Source: Neobacillus mesonae
GTDB lineage: Bacteria; Bacillota; Bacilli; Paenibacillales; Paenibacillaceae
NCBI GenBank assembly: GCA_023715865.1
Contig: JAMBOW010000002.1
Coordinates: 186,001 to 250,000, forward strand
Reading direction: 5' to 3'
DNA: 64,000 bases
Shown: positions 1 to 8,984 of the stretch, piece after piece
Numbering within the stretch: the first letter of the stretch is position 1
Layout: every line of letters starts with the position of its first letter
Made by a program: the position numbers and the translations under genes
Notes under the pieces: model-generated
Database searches by the model: none
Told to the model about the DNA's origin: nothing
What the model saw: the letters and a program-made list of their open reading frames with translations, nothing else

Positions 1-213
1 AAATATGAGCGGCTCTCTGACTAAAATATCTCTCACGTCATCAAGCTCTCTAGGCAGGGTAGCTAAAAATACTTCCCCCGATACGAGCATTGTGCTCTTC
101 ACGCTGCCAAATGCTCTTCTCAATTCCTCTTGGGCATAAGGAGCAAACCCGTGATTGGCTGTACAAATGATTCTTGCAGCATTAATGTCTGCGGCAAATT
201 CTTGATTACTCAA
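1..213 (-). CDS. N-terminal fragment of a possible RNA methyltransferase-like protein
   Basis: Partial gene: about 71 residues are visible before the window edge, and the 3' part is missing. It starts at a TTG codon (213) with GGAGG ten bases upstream; that ribosome site lies inside the end of the ABC ATPase gene, so the two are probably cotranscribed. The visible protein opens SNQEFAADINAARIICTANHGF and continues with a hydrophilic alpha/beta pattern. It vaguely resembles the N-terminus of SAM-dependent (FtsJ/RlmM-like) methyltransferases found here in paenibacilli, but no catalytic motif is inside the window, so function is a weak inference. Confidence 0.45.
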   Translation of the reverse strand, partial: MSNQEFAADINAARIICTANHGFAPYAQEELRRAFGSVKSTMLVSGEVFLATLPRELDDVRDILVREPLIF

Positions 214-219
214 AATTAA

Positions 220-993
220 TTAACCTCCACTGCACACTCGAATCCATGGTCTTTCTTCGAACCAGTCAAGCTCGACGGAAACACCATAAGTATGCATTAT
301 CGTTTCTTTTGTCAGTACTTCTTTCTTTGGACCTGCTGCGGCCACCTTACCGTCTTTTATAAGTGCAATATGAGTAAATAAGGGCATAATTTCTTCAATA
401 TGATGCGTGACGTAAACAACGGCAATATCTTTCTTACCTAATTCATCCACTGCCTGAAGCATTTTTTCCCTTTCAAACAAATCTAAACCCGCACACGGCT
501 CGTCCATGATCAAGAGTCTTGGTTTAGCCATTAATGAACGAGCTAAGAGCACTTTCTTGCGCTCTCCCTGAGACAACGTTCCGAACGGCTGCTCAGCTAG
601 ATGAGAAAATCCAATCTCCTCAAGCCGTGCATATGCCTCGTCCCTTACTTCATCCGGAATATGCTGATAAAAACGCAAAAAAGCATAAGCGCCAGTCGCA
701 ACGACTTCCCATACAGGATCCTTCAGCGCCAGCTTTTCAATTAAAGTTTGACTGATATAGCCGATTTCCTTACGGACTTCCCTAACATCACATTCGCCAT
801 ACACGTAATCCAGTACCTTCACTTTCCCCTGGGAAGGGAACATGTAACCCATGATCATTTCTAGTATCGTTGTTTTACCGCTGCCGTTACGGCCAAGAAT
901 AACCCAATTTTCCCCGGGTTTCATCTGAATGTTGACGTCATCCAGTATCACCTTGTCTCCTCGACGAAGAGAGACATGCTCCATTCCGATCAT
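220..993 (-). CDS. ABC transporter ATP-binding protein, YlmA-like
   Basis: A 257-residue stand-alone ABC ATPase. Walker A GRNGSGKTT is at residues 34-42, the signature LSQGE at 140-144, Walker B LLIMDEP at 160-166 and an H-loop histidine near 197. All motifs are intact, so ATP binding and hydrolysis are expected. No permease gene lies beside it. The closest match I recognise is the YlmA/ModF-like group of soluble or orphan ABC ATPases, whose substrate is unknown. The start ATG overlaps the stop of the upstream thioredoxin gene by four bases (ATGA), indicating translational coupling. Confidence 0.85.
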   Translation of the reverse strand: MIGMEHVSLRRGDKVILDDVNIQMKPGENWVILGRNGSGKTTILEMIMGYMFPSQGKVKVLDYVYGECDVREVRKEIGYISQTLIEKLALKDPVWEVVATGAYAFLRFYQHIPDEVRDEAYARLEEIGFSHLAEQPFGTLSQGERKKVLLARSLMAKPRLLIMDEPCAGLDLFEREKMLQAVDELGKKDIAVVYVTHHIEEIMPLFTHIALIKDGKVAAAGPKKEVLTKETIMHTYGVSVELDWFEERPWIRVCSGG

Positions 994-1304
994 TTGATCA
1001 CCCTCCTGATTTGAGCGAGCAGATGCTCTACCGACTCCATTCGATAAACATGCTTGGGCAGTGCTTTTTCACCACTAAACAGTAGCACCGCAGGGACACT
1101 TCTGATCTGGTACTGCTGTACGAGGCCTTGAATCTGAGTAATATTCGCTTCATATAATATTTCTGCCGGCAGCAGGTGCTCACAAACTTCAAGCATACGT
1201 CTCGCTGCATGACAGGTGCCGCATAAGGGAGTATAAATGAACAAGGCAAAGGCCTGTCCCTCCCATGCCATTCTTAAAATTTCCTGCTCTGATGTTTCAA
1301 TCAT
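990..1304 (-). CDS. Thioredoxin-like protein with CGTC motif
   Basis: A 104-residue thioredoxin-fold protein. The active-site CGTC is at residues 28-31 after a beta strand (ALFIYTPL), and SVPAVLLF supplies the expected cis-proline strand. There is no signal peptide, so it should act in the cytoplasm as a thiol-disulfide oxidoreductase; CGTC differs from the CGPC of classical thioredoxin. The gene overlaps both neighbours by four bases, so it is translated as part of the nei-nfo-receiver-thioredoxin-ABC operon. Its partner protein cannot be deduced. Confidence 0.85.
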   Translation of the reverse strand: MIETSEQEILRMAWEGQAFALFIYTPLCGTCHAARRMLEVCEHLLPAEILYEANITQIQGLVQQYQIRSVPAVLLFSGEKALPKHVYRMESVEHLLAQIRRVIK

Positions 1305-1639
1305 GTACCGGATTCACCTGCAATTTTCTCCAGCAATTCATTTGGTATAGGTCCGTTATGCAGCTCTACATGATCAGGCTTGTTCGTATAGAGCAGTTCA
1401 TACATGGCTCTGCGACCAATGTCGCTGGAGGTGTGCAAATAAATTTTTTGGGGATATGCTTTTCGTTCCACTATGAAAGAAGCAATTTCAAGTCCAGTCG
1501 GATTTCCATAACCAAGGTCATAGTCGAGCGATAAAATATTCACACCGTATTCAATTAGAAGCAGCTTGCATTCATCTGCATCTCGAGCAAGTGTAAACCC
1601 ATTTGGACATGCCCTGTAATCATCAAGAAAAATGTTCAT
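1301..1639 (-). CDS. Small receiver-like (cREC type) domain protein
   Basis: A 112-residue single-domain protein. It has an acidic pair at the end of strand 1 (FLDDYR, residues 5-9) and LSLDYDLG near residues 37-43, the pattern of the cyclic-phosphate-processing receiver family (cREC) rather than of two-component receivers. The invariant receiver lysine is not obvious. The family is proposed to act in nucleotide or RNA-end processing (established only as a prediction). It sits between nfo (21-nt gap) and the thioredoxin gene (four-base overlap), which fits a nucleic-acid repair context, but the role here is inferred. Confidence 0.6.
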   Translation of the reverse strand: MNIFLDDYRACPNGFTLARDADECKLLLIEYGVNILSLDYDLGYGNPTGLEIASFIVERKAYPQKIYLHTSSDIGRRAMYELLYTNKPDHVELHNGPIPNELLEKIAGESGT

Positions 1640-1660
1640 ATGCCGCTCCTCCCTTCCAAG

Positions 1661-2518
1661 TTACCGCTTCAGCCAGGAGCGAATTCGGTCTATGTCATCT
1701 TTATGGCTGCCGTCATCTCCCTTTTCACTTTCAAGTACCCAAATCTTCCCTTTGAGTTCTTTAAGATTCAACAGCCAAGTTAGTCCTTCCGCGCCTATTT
1801 TTCCTCTGCCTACCCGCTCATGCCTGTCTTTATTAGACCGAAGACCATATTTCGAGTCGTTTACGTGCACAGCGGCAAGCTGATCCCAATAACCAATGTC
1901 ATGCCCCTTTTGCAGCATTTCATCGTCTATTGTTCCGTTCCATAAACCGCTGGCGAAAGCATGACAAGTATCCATACAATATCCTATTGATTCAGGGAAC
2001 CTCGAAAGACTTCGGATTTGTACAATTTCCTCCATCGTTGTCCCCATTGGTCCATGGTCCCCTGCTTGATTTTCAATCAGCAATTGGGCAGTCCCATTCC
2101 AATTCGTTAGTACTTCATCCAAAAATTGAATAATATTGCGGTATGCCGTAAGCGGATCCTCCGTCTTCGCATGTCCAAAATGAACGACAACGCCTGCAGA
2201 GCCGCAGGCTTCCGCAATTTCAAGATCATTTTTTAGTGAGGTTACCATAGCATGATATAAATCATTTCCTTTTATAGTGCCGATAGCCGGATTCGTCGGG
2301 TAAGGGGAATGAGCAATAGACAAAATGCCATGCTCAGCGCAAAGCACCTTGCATCGCTCCGCTTCCCCCTGATCGTATGCTTTGGTCACAAGACCCCGAG
2401 GATTTTTCGGAAAGTACTGAAAAGCTGTCGCTCCCATATCGAAAGCTCTCAGTGCAGCCTGCTTATAACCACCTCTAGTGCTTACGTGACCCCCAAGATA
2501 AAAATCAGATTTCTTCAT
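1661..2518 (-). CDS. nfo: Deoxyribonuclease IV (AP endonuclease)
   Basis: A 285-residue TIM-barrel endonuclease IV, normal length. It opens with GGHVSTRGGYKQA (the usual GAH/GGH start), then VVHFGH around residue 110, LLIENQAG with a metal-binding Glu near 145, GYCMDTCHAFASG around 180 and AVHVNDSKY near 215; these carry the zinc ligands. It cleaves DNA 5' of abasic sites in base-excision repair. Its start lies inside the 3' end of the upstream glycosylase gene (14-base overlap), so the enzyme that makes abasic sites and the one that cuts them are made from one message. Confidence 0.93.
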   Translation of the reverse strand: MKKSDFYLGGHVSTRGGYKQAALRAFDMGATAFQYFPKNPRGLVTKAYDQGEAERCKVLCAEHGILSIAHSPYPTNPAIGTIKGNDLYHAMVTSLKNDLEIAEACGSAGVVVHFGHAKTEDPLTAYRNIIQFLDEVLTNWNGTAQLLIENQAGDHGPMGTTMEEIVQIRSLSRFPESIGYCMDTCHAFASGLWNGTIDDEMLQKGHDIGYWDQLAAVHVNDSKYGLRSNKDRHERVGRGKIGAEGLTWLLNLKELKGKIWVLESEKGDDGSHKDDIDRIRSWLKR

Positions 2519-3332
2519 GCTGGCATTCCGGACAGAAGAAAGCTTTTTTGCCCGTAATTACCGTCTTTTGGATAATCCCCTTATTGCAGCGGATGCAGGT
2601 CTCGCCTTCACGATCGTACACCCGGCATTGTTCATTATATTTACCTGTTAATTCATCGCCTTCGTAAAGAGGCATTTCCATATATCCCCCTCCAGCAGTT
2701 GCTTCACGGAGAACCGATTGAATGGATCGATACAGTCTGCTGGTTAATTCTTCCGACTCCAACAGCTTTTGAATTCTCGTGTTAGGTGTCAGGCTGGCAG
2801 CAAATGCGATCTCGTCAGAATAACAGTTGCCGATGCCGGCAATCACTTCCTGATTAACAAGAGTTGATTTTATTGTTCCTTTTCTGCCCTTCAGCACGTT
2901 TCTAAATTTATCTTCTGTAAAACGGTAATCCAGCGGCTCTGGACCGATGTCAGACATAGCTTCATCCGTCTCTTTTGCACTTAGCAAATGCAGATAGCCG
3001 AGTCTGAGTCCGATAAAATATAAAATCATGTCGCCGAACTCAATTTCGATTTGAGTGTTTCGATTGGGACGCTGCTCTTCCGTGCCCCAGTATAAAATCC
3101 CTCCAAGCATAAGATGAAGCACTAATCTTCGACCTGTGCTTAGATGAAAAATAAGATGCTTCGCCCTGCGCTCAACATATACAATTCTGCTGTTTACAAG
3201 TGCCTCTTCAAATACTTCGGTGCTGACATTGATGGATTTCTCCCGGTTTATCGACACCTTTGTTATCGGGGTATCTAGTAATTTATCGGATAATAACTTT
3301 TTGTAATTTTCCATTTCCGGTAGTTCCGGCAT
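2505..3332 (-). CDS. Fpg/Nei family DNA glycosylase
   Basis: A bifunctional DNA glycosylase/AP lyase of about 275 residues. I place the start at the ATG giving MPELPEME: the catalytic N-terminal proline must follow the initiator Met, so the eleven upstream residues in the longest frame are not part of it. AGIGNCYSDEIAF is the helix-two-turn-helix segment and the C-terminus has a zinc finger with four cysteines (CRVYDREGETCIRCNKG, then FFCPEC). It removes oxidised bases. The domain is the MutM/Nei superfamily; sequence alone does not say which lesion is preferred. It overlaps nfo downstream. Confidence 0.9.
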   Translation of the reverse strand: MPELPEMENYKKLLSDKLLDTPITKVSINREKSINVSTEVFEEALVNSRIVYVERRAKHLIFHLSTGRRLVLHLMLGGILYWGTEEQRPNRNTQIEIEFGDMILYFIGLRLGYLHLLSAKETDEAMSDIGPEPLDYRFTEDKFRNVLKGRKGTIKSTLVNQEVIAGIGNCYSDEIAFAASLTPNTRIQKLLESEELTSRLYRSIQSVLREATAGGGYMEMPLYEGDELTGKYNEQCRVYDREGETCIRCNKGIIQKTVITGKKAFFCPECQHEEI

Positions 3333-3386
3333 CTTTACATTCTTCCCTTCCCTTGTTGCTGTCAATGTTCCATTATACGATATTCT

Positions 3387-4178
3387 CTAGATCGTGCTTA
3401 TCAGTTTATGCAGATCTTCATAAATTTCATCTGGTTTAATTCCGGTGGCGCGAATATGGACATCCAGATTTTCTTTTGTTGTCACACCTGTGAGCACTAA
3501 AATGGATGCACATCCGGCTGCTGCTCCTGCAGCAATATCTGTCCGCATGTTATCTCCAATGACTGCAACTTCTTCCGCTGGCAGTCCCAATCGATCTATA
3601 GCATGCTTCATCAATATGCTTGAAGGCTTACCGATTACAACCGGCTTCACTTGAGTAGCAGCCTCAATAGCGGCGCCAATCGTCCCTGCACCGGGAGTAA
3701 GTCCATCATCTGCAGGCAGCTGCAGGTCCGGATTCGTTAATATAAACTTGGCACCGCCGTTAATCCAGCGCAGTGCTTTCGTCAATTTATGATATGTAAA
3801 CTCACGGTCAATCCCCTGGATCACATATTCAGGAGAATCCTCAGTAATCTGAAGTCCAGCGTTTATAATCGCCTCTTTCAGTCCCTCTTCTCCAATATAG
3901 GCAACTTTTGCCCCAGGGGATTCTTCAGCCACATACTCTGCAGCAGCAACTGCTGAAGTACATACCTCTTCTCCAGAAGCCTCGATTCCAAGAGCTCTTA
4001 GATGCTCCGCTACTCCTGCCGGTGTTCTCGAAGAATTGTTTGTAACATATAGATAAGGGATTTCGGAAGTCTTCAAATGCTGAATAAGCAGTTCTGCTCC
4101 GTCGATCCGCTGCTTTCCGTGGTATATCGTCCCATCCAAGTCGAGCAAGTACGCTTTGGGTGCTGACAATGATTTCAC
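3387..4178 (-). CDS. HAD-IIA family phosphatase (NagD/YutF-like)
   Basis: A 263-residue HAD hydrolase. The nucleophile motif DLDGT is at residues 13-17, motif II YVTNNSS around 45, and motif III/IV GKPSS...GDNMRTDI near 185-215. This is the cap C2 (NagD, AraL, YutF) branch, which dephosphorylates small sugar or nucleotide phosphates; the substrate is unknown. The long frame begins with GTG at 4178, but the AGAGGA ribosome site is only two bases away, so TTG at 4169 may be the real start. It lies 54 bases upstream of the glycosylase gene. Confidence 0.85.
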   Translation of the reverse strand: MKSLSAPKAYLLDLDGTIYHGKQRIDGAELLIQHLKTSEIPYLYVTNNSSRTPAGVAEHLRALGIEASGEEVCTSAVAAAEYVAEESPGAKVAYIGEEGLKEAIINAGLQITEDSPEYVIQGIDREFTYHKLTKALRWINGGAKFILTNPDLQLPADDGLTPGAGTIGAAIEAATQVKPVVIGKPSSILMKHAIDRLGLPAEEVAVIGDNMRTDIAAGAAAGCASILVLTGVTTKENLDVHIRATGIKPDEIYEDLHKLISTI

Positions 4179-4297
4179 TTCCTCTCACATAAAAACCTCA
4201 AATATGTACGCTATGTACAAGCATTATGCCCATCGTACAACCTTTTTAAGAGGATTGCAAAGCATGATACAAAGGCGCTTATTGTGAGGTTAGACTT

Positions 4298-5215
4298 TTA
4301 AATTTGGATCAGTTCATGCTCTGCTGCAAGAATAGTATTGGGAAAGACTTCTTTCGCCTCAGCCAGCAGAGGAAGCAGCTGTTCTTCATCCTTGTATCTG
4401 GAACTAAAATGGGTCATGATCAATTTCCCTGCTCCTGCGGCTTTTGCAGCTTCTGCAGCCTGCCTTGCCGTGCTGTGAAAATACTCATGTGCAGTAGATG
4501 CCAGTTCATGTAAAAATGTAGCTTCATGCACAACAACATCAGCACCTGCTGATAGAGGGACTAAGTTATTTGTCGGTCTTGTATCTCCAAGTATAGTTAT
4601 TACTTTGCCTCGTTTAGGCGCTCCTAAAAAATCCTGAGCATGAAGGATATGACCGTTACCCAGATCAATGCTTTCCCCGCGTTTTAGCTTCCCAAAAAGC
4701 GGACCGGGCTTAAGACCGTGAACAGCAAGCTTTTGCGGGTCCAGGCTTCCCGGCTTGTCCTTCTCCATAATGCGATAACCGTAGCTGTCTATTCTGTGCT
4801 CCAGCAAAGCGGATTCCACGCTGAATGTATCATCTTCAAAAATGATCCCGCCTTCATGCTCCACGATGCTCAGTTCGTAGTTGATTCTGGACTGGCTCAG
4901 CTCAAGCGACATTTCAACAAATCTACGTATTCCCGGCGGGCCATAAAGGGTAAGTGGAGACGTTCCTCCTTGATAAGCACGGCTTGATAAAAGCCCAGGG
5001 AGCCCAAACAGATGATCTCCATGTAAATGGGTAATAAATATTTTTTCAAGCTTGCTCAGCTTAAGCGGTGATTTTAAGAATTGGTGCTGGGTTCCCTCAC
5101 CGCAATCAAACAACCATAAGGATCGCCGCTCATCAAGCATGCGAAGGGCAACTGAAGTCACGTTACGCTGTATGGAGGGTACACCCGCGTTTGTTCCTAA
5201 AAAATAAAGTTCCAC
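4298..5215 (-). CDS. rnz: Ribonuclease Z
   Basis: A 305-residue metallo-beta-lactamase-fold tRNA 3' processing endonuclease, of normal bacterial length. THLHGDHLFGLPG at residues 62-74 carries the zinc-binding HxHxDH motif, VVVHEATF near 230 is motif IV and TAHEYFHSTARQAAE near 240 is the HEAT/exosite-proximal region; MTHFSSRY near 270 gives the final histidine. It trims tRNA precursors lacking an encoded CCA and other 3' trailers. The start is GTG at 5215 with GAGGTG eight bases upstream. The gene stands alone, about 130 bases from the metH terminator. Confidence 0.95.
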   Translation of the reverse strand: MELYFLGTNAGVPSIQRNVTSVALRMLDERRSLWLFDCGEGTQHQFLKSPLKLSKLEKIFITHLHGDHLFGLPGLLSSRAYQGGTSPLTLYGPPGIRRFVEMSLELSQSRINYELSIVEHEGGIIFEDDTFSVESALLEHRIDSYGYRIMEKDKPGSLDPQKLAVHGLKPGPLFGKLKRGESIDLGNGHILHAQDFLGAPKRGKVITILGDTRPTNNLVPLSAGADVVVHEATFLHELASTAHEYFHSTARQAAEAAKAAGAGKLIMTHFSSRYKDEEQLLPLLAEAKEVFPNTILAAEHELIQI

Positions 5216-5299
5216 TATAGTCTCACCTCGTTAAAAACATTAATGATATACTTTGAATTTATTATCGGCTTCTGAAAAATCTTTAATTCTATAAAGGAA

Positions 5300-5326
5300 A
5301 ATCCTCCGATTTAGGATCGGAGGATT
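5300..5326 (-). terminator. Terminator hairpin downstream of metH
   Basis: Perfect 11-bp inverted repeat (AATCCTCCGAT / ATCGGAGGATT) with a five-base loop, followed on the minus strand by TTCCTTTATAG. It lies 18 bases past the metH stop. The U-tract is interrupted, so it may be moderate in strength. Confidence 0.75.
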
Positions 5327-5344
5327 CCTGGTTTTTTAGACTGG

Positions 5345-8300
5345 CTACGCTTTATCTACGTTAAAATACTGAGCCTCCGGATGACTGAATACCATCGCAG
5401 ATACCGATGCTTCCGGCTCCATCATAAATCCTTCTGTAAGCTGGACTCCGATATCTTCAGGCTGCATCAGTCTGAATAACGGCTCTTGATCCTCCAAATC
5501 CGGACATGCCGGATAACCAAAAGAAACCCGAATCCCTTGATATCTTGCACCAAGACGCTGTTTCATTGTCATTTCCGCCGGGTCAGGGAATCCCCATGAA
5601 TCCCTCATCATATGGTGAATACGTTCCGCCAAGCCTTCCGCCACTTCAAGTGCGATCGATTGTAGTGCATGGAATCTGAGATAATCGCCTTTTTCTTTCC
5701 ATTCTGCAGCAAGCTCTGAAATGCCTTGTCCTGCAGTTACAACCAAAAATCCTACATAATCCATAACTCCGGAATCAACAGATTTCAAGAAGTCGGATAG
5801 GCATAAAAACGGCTCTACTTTTTGTCTAGGAAAAGTGAACGTGTGAAGAACTTTGGAATGATCCTCTGGATCATAAATCATGATGCTGTTTCCTTGCGAC
5901 TGAGCAGGAAAAAATCGGTACATGGCACTTGCTTTGATAATCCCGTCCTTTACAGCTTCATCCATAATTTGATCCACTGTTTCTTTTAAATGCACTGCCT
6001 TCGAATCACCTGATTTAAGCAATTGCTCCACATTGCCTTTAAGTCCAAGATGGTGTCCGAGCAGCATCTGCATATTAACATATGGAAGGATGTGACTGAT
6101 CGGATAATTCCGAATCGTATGTCTTGTTAAATCGGGAGGAAGAAACACAGGTGCATCTTGAGAAATTTTGGATCGTTCTACTCTCGTCAATTCGGGCAGA
6201 GGAACTACATTATTCTCAGCAGCTGCGTCCTTTTCCTTCTCCAATTCCATCTCTTGCAGCATAAGTTCTCTCGACTTTGGATTCATCAGCTTATTCGCTA
6301 TTTCAAGCCCATCCATGGCATCCTTAGCGTAGACAACCATTCCATTATATTCAGGTCGAATCCGTGTCTTTGTGAATTTTCGGGTAAGTGCTGCTCCGCC
6401 AACCATAATGGGTACATCAATGCCCGCATTTTTCAAGTCTTGTGCTGTAAGCACCATTTGCTGTGCTGATTTGACGAGCAAGCCAGACAAACCAATTGCA
6501 TCCACTTTTTCCGCACGGTACGACTCGATAATTCGTTCTGGTGGTACTTTTATACCCAAATTAACAATTTGGTAACCATTATTGGCAAGAATGATCTCGA
6601 CAAGGTTTTTACCGATATCATGGACGTCGCCCTTAACTGTCGCCAGCATAATTTTACCTTTAACAGAAGATTCGTTCTTCTCCATGAACTGTTCCAAATG
6701 CGCAACAGAAGCCTTCATTACCTCGGCGCTTTGCAAGACCTCAGCTACGATCAACTCATTGTTATTAAACAGTCGTCCGACTTCCTCCATCCCTTTCATC
6801 AGAGGACCATTGATAATCTCAAGCGGACTATATTTCGCTCTGGCAAGATCCAAGTCAGGTATGAGTCCTTCTTTACTACCCTCCACAACATACGATGCCA
6901 GACGCTCTTCCAATGTTAAATTCGAGATTTGAACCTTTTTCTCTACTTTTTTGTTTCGGAAGGCGGCTACAAACGAAGCCAGGGTTTCATCATTTGTTCG
7001 ATAGATCAAATCTTCTGCGAGCTTACGCTCCTCAAGAGGAATGGAGGCGTAACGCTCCACTTTTTCTGTATTTACGATCGCATAATCAAGACCTGCTTTA
7101 GTGCACTCGTATAGGAAAACCGAATTGAGTACCTCCCGCCCCGCTTCCGGCAATCCAAAAGATACGTTGCTGATGCCAAGAATCGTATGAACGCCCGGTA
7201 AGGCTTCCTTAATTACTCTGATGCCTTCGATTGTCTCCCCTGCAGAGCCAATGTACTGCTCATCCCCTGTCCCTACTGGAAATACGAGTGTGTCAAAAAT
7301 AATATCCTCGGGTTTGAGACCGTATTTATTTACAAGCAGGTCGTATGAACGTTTAGCCACTTCCAGCTTGTCTTCCCTGCTGATCGCCTGGCCGCGCTCA
7401 TCAATCGTTCCCACCACGACAGCAGCCCCATATTTAAGAATCAGAGGAGTCACTTTCTCAAATTTTTCCTCACCATCCTCAAGATTGATGGAGTTGATAA
7501 TCGCTTTTCCTTGAGAGTATTGCAGCGAAAGATCAATAACATCACTATCGGTGGTATCGATCATCAAAGGCACTTTCACCTTCTTAGCGACAAGCCCAAG
7601 GAATTTGCGCATATCATCCGCTTCATCCCGATCAGGATCTTGAACACAAATATCAACAACCTGTGCTCCATTCTTAACCTGAGCACGAGCAATTTCAGAT
7701 GCCTCCTCATACTTTCCTTCAACAATGAGGCGTTTGAATTTGCGTGAACCCAGGACATTTGTCCGTTCACCCACCATGTAAGGGCGATTATCTTGCTCTA
7801 CATATACAGGATCAATCCCTGAAATAGCTGGTGGATGTTCACCTGTCATAGGACGCGGTGCAATCAGGCTGAGCTTGTCAGAAAGCGCCTTGATATGATC
7901 CGGAGTGGTGCCGCAGCAGCCCCCAGCAATATTAATCCAGCCTTGTTCTGCAAAAGCTGCAATCTTTACTGCCAGTGAATCTGGAGATTCATGGTACTGA
8001 CCATTCTCATCCGGTAGACCTGCATTTGGATAACAGCTTACCGCTGTTCCTGCCATAGCCGACAAGGAACGAATATGGTCTCTCATAAATTCAGGACCTG
8101 TAGCACAGTTTAGCCCGACCGAAATCGGGTTAAGGTGTTCTAGAGAAATATAAAATGCTTCAATATTCTGACCTGCAAGTGTCGTACCCATCGGTTCGAT
8201 CGTACCTGAGATCATGATAGGAAGTTCTGTATTCCGTTTAGCAAATGCTTGTCTGATGCCGATGCTGCCTGCTTTAACATTCAGTGTATCCTGGGAGGTT

Positions 8301-8785
8301 TCAAGCAGCAGAACATCGACGCCTCCATCTATTAAAGCCAGTGTTTGTTCTTCATAGCTATCGACAAGCTCTTGAAAAGTAACGCCGCCGGTAACAGATA
8401 AGGTCTTAGTGGTGGGTCCCATAGCTCCTACCACATAACGTGGTGAATCGGGTGAATTATATTTATCGACAGCCTGCCTTGCCAGTTTCGCGGCCGCGAG
8501 ATTAATTTCTCTTGCTTTATCTTGAATATCATATTCAGCAAGTACGACAGAAGTTGCGCCAAAGGTGTTTGTTTCGATTAGATGAGCGCCTGCTTCAAGA
8601 TAACGTTCATGTATGGTTTGAATTAATTCAGGTTTGGTAAGTACAAGCATTTCATTACAGCCATCCAGCTCTTCACCGCCAAAATCTTCAGCTGTCAAGT
8701 TCTCTTGCTGGATCATGGTGCCCATGGCTCCATCTAATATCAATATTCGCTTATTTAACGCGTCCCTTAAGTCACTCTTGATCAC
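5345..8785 (-). CDS. metH: Cobalamin-dependent methionine synthase
   Basis: About 1146 residues containing all four MetH modules. Homocysteine-binding TIM barrel with GAMGTMIQ at the start and the zinc-site GGCCGTTP near residue 295; folate-binding domain from about 340 to 620 (GERTNVLGSRKFKRL); cobalamin domain with cap and DVHDIGKN near 722, where His is the lower axial ligand; and the SAM-binding reactivation domain from about 890 to the end (RYQGIRVSFGYPACPD). It methylates homocysteine using methyl-THF. GGGAGG abuts the first ATG (8791), so GTG at 8785, seven bases from it, is the likelier start. No SAM riboswitch is seen upstream. Confidence 0.95.
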   Translation of the reverse strand: MIKSDLRDALNKRILILDGAMGTMIQQENLTAEDFGGEELDGCNEMLVLTKPELIQTIHERYLEAGAHLIETNTFGATSVVLAEYDIQDKAREINLAAAKLARQAVDKYNSPDSPRYVVGAMGPTTKTLSVTGGVTFQELVDSYEEQTLALIDGGVDVLLLETSQDTLNVKAGSIGIRQAFAKRNTELPIMISGTIEPMGTTLAGQNIEAFYISLEHLNPISVGLNCATGPEFMRDHIRSLSAMAGTAVSCYPNAGLPDENGQYHESPDSLAVKIAAFAEQGWINIAGGCCGTTPDHIKALSDKLSLIAPRPMTGEHPPAISGIDPVYVEQDNRPYMVGERTNVLGSRKFKRLIVEGKYEEASEIARAQVKNGAQVVDICVQDPDRDEADDMRKFLGLVAKKVKVPLMIDTTDSDVIDLSLQYSQGKAIINSINLEDGEEKFEKVTPLILKYGAAVVVGTIDERGQAISREDKLEVAKRSYDLLVNKYGLKPEDIIFDTLVFPVGTGDEQYIGSAGETIEGIRVIKEALPGVHTILGISNVSFGLPEAGREVLNSVFLYECTKAGLDYAIVNTEKVERYASIPLEERKLAEDLIYRTNDETLASFVAAFRNKKVEKKVQISNLTLEERLASYVVEGSKEGLIPDLDLARAKYSPLEIINGPLMKGMEEVGRLFNNNELIVAEVLQSAEVMKASVAHLEQFMEKNESSVKGKIMLATVKGDVHDIGKNLVEIILANNGYQIVNLGIKVPPERIIESYRAEKVDAIGLSGLLVKSAQQMVLTAQDLKNAGIDVPIMVGGAALTRKFTKTRIRPEYNGMVVYAKDAMDGLEIANKLMNPKSRELMLQEMELEKEKDAAAENNVVPLPELTRVERSKISQDAPVFLPPDLTRHTIRNYPISHILPYVNMQMLLGHHLGLKGNVEQLLKSGDSKAVHLKETVDQIMDEAVKDGIIKASAMYRFFPAQSQGNSIMIYDPEDHSKVLHTFTFPRQKVEPFLCLSDFLKSVDSGVMDYVGFLVVTAGQGISELAAEWKEKGDYLRFHALQSIALEVAEGLAERIHHMMRDSWGFPDPAEMTMKQRLGARYQGIRVSFGYPACPDLEDQEPLFRLMQPEDIGVQLTEGFMMEPEASVSAMVFSHPEAQYFNVDKA

Positions 8786-8921
8786 TGTCATACCTCCCGC
8801 AAAACGTTACGTCTTAGTTTAGCAGAAAGGGAACATGAAGGGAAGGTTAATTCAATTAACGTTTTTCGCGTCATATCAACATTTTTGTGCTAGCTTCTAT
8901 CCATTTATATGAAAATAGAAA

Positions 8922-8950
8922 TCGACAAAAGGATAGGCATTCTATATAAT
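8922..8950 (+). promoter_or_regulatory. Sigma-A-type promoter of mtnD
   Basis: TCGACA (8922-8927), a 17-base spacer, then TATAAT (8945-8950), ending 34 bases before the mtnD ATG. One mismatch to the -35 consensus and a perfect -10. Confidence 0.7.
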
Positions 8951-8984
8951 AGCAATTAAACCAAGTGGAAAAGAGGGAAAGAAA

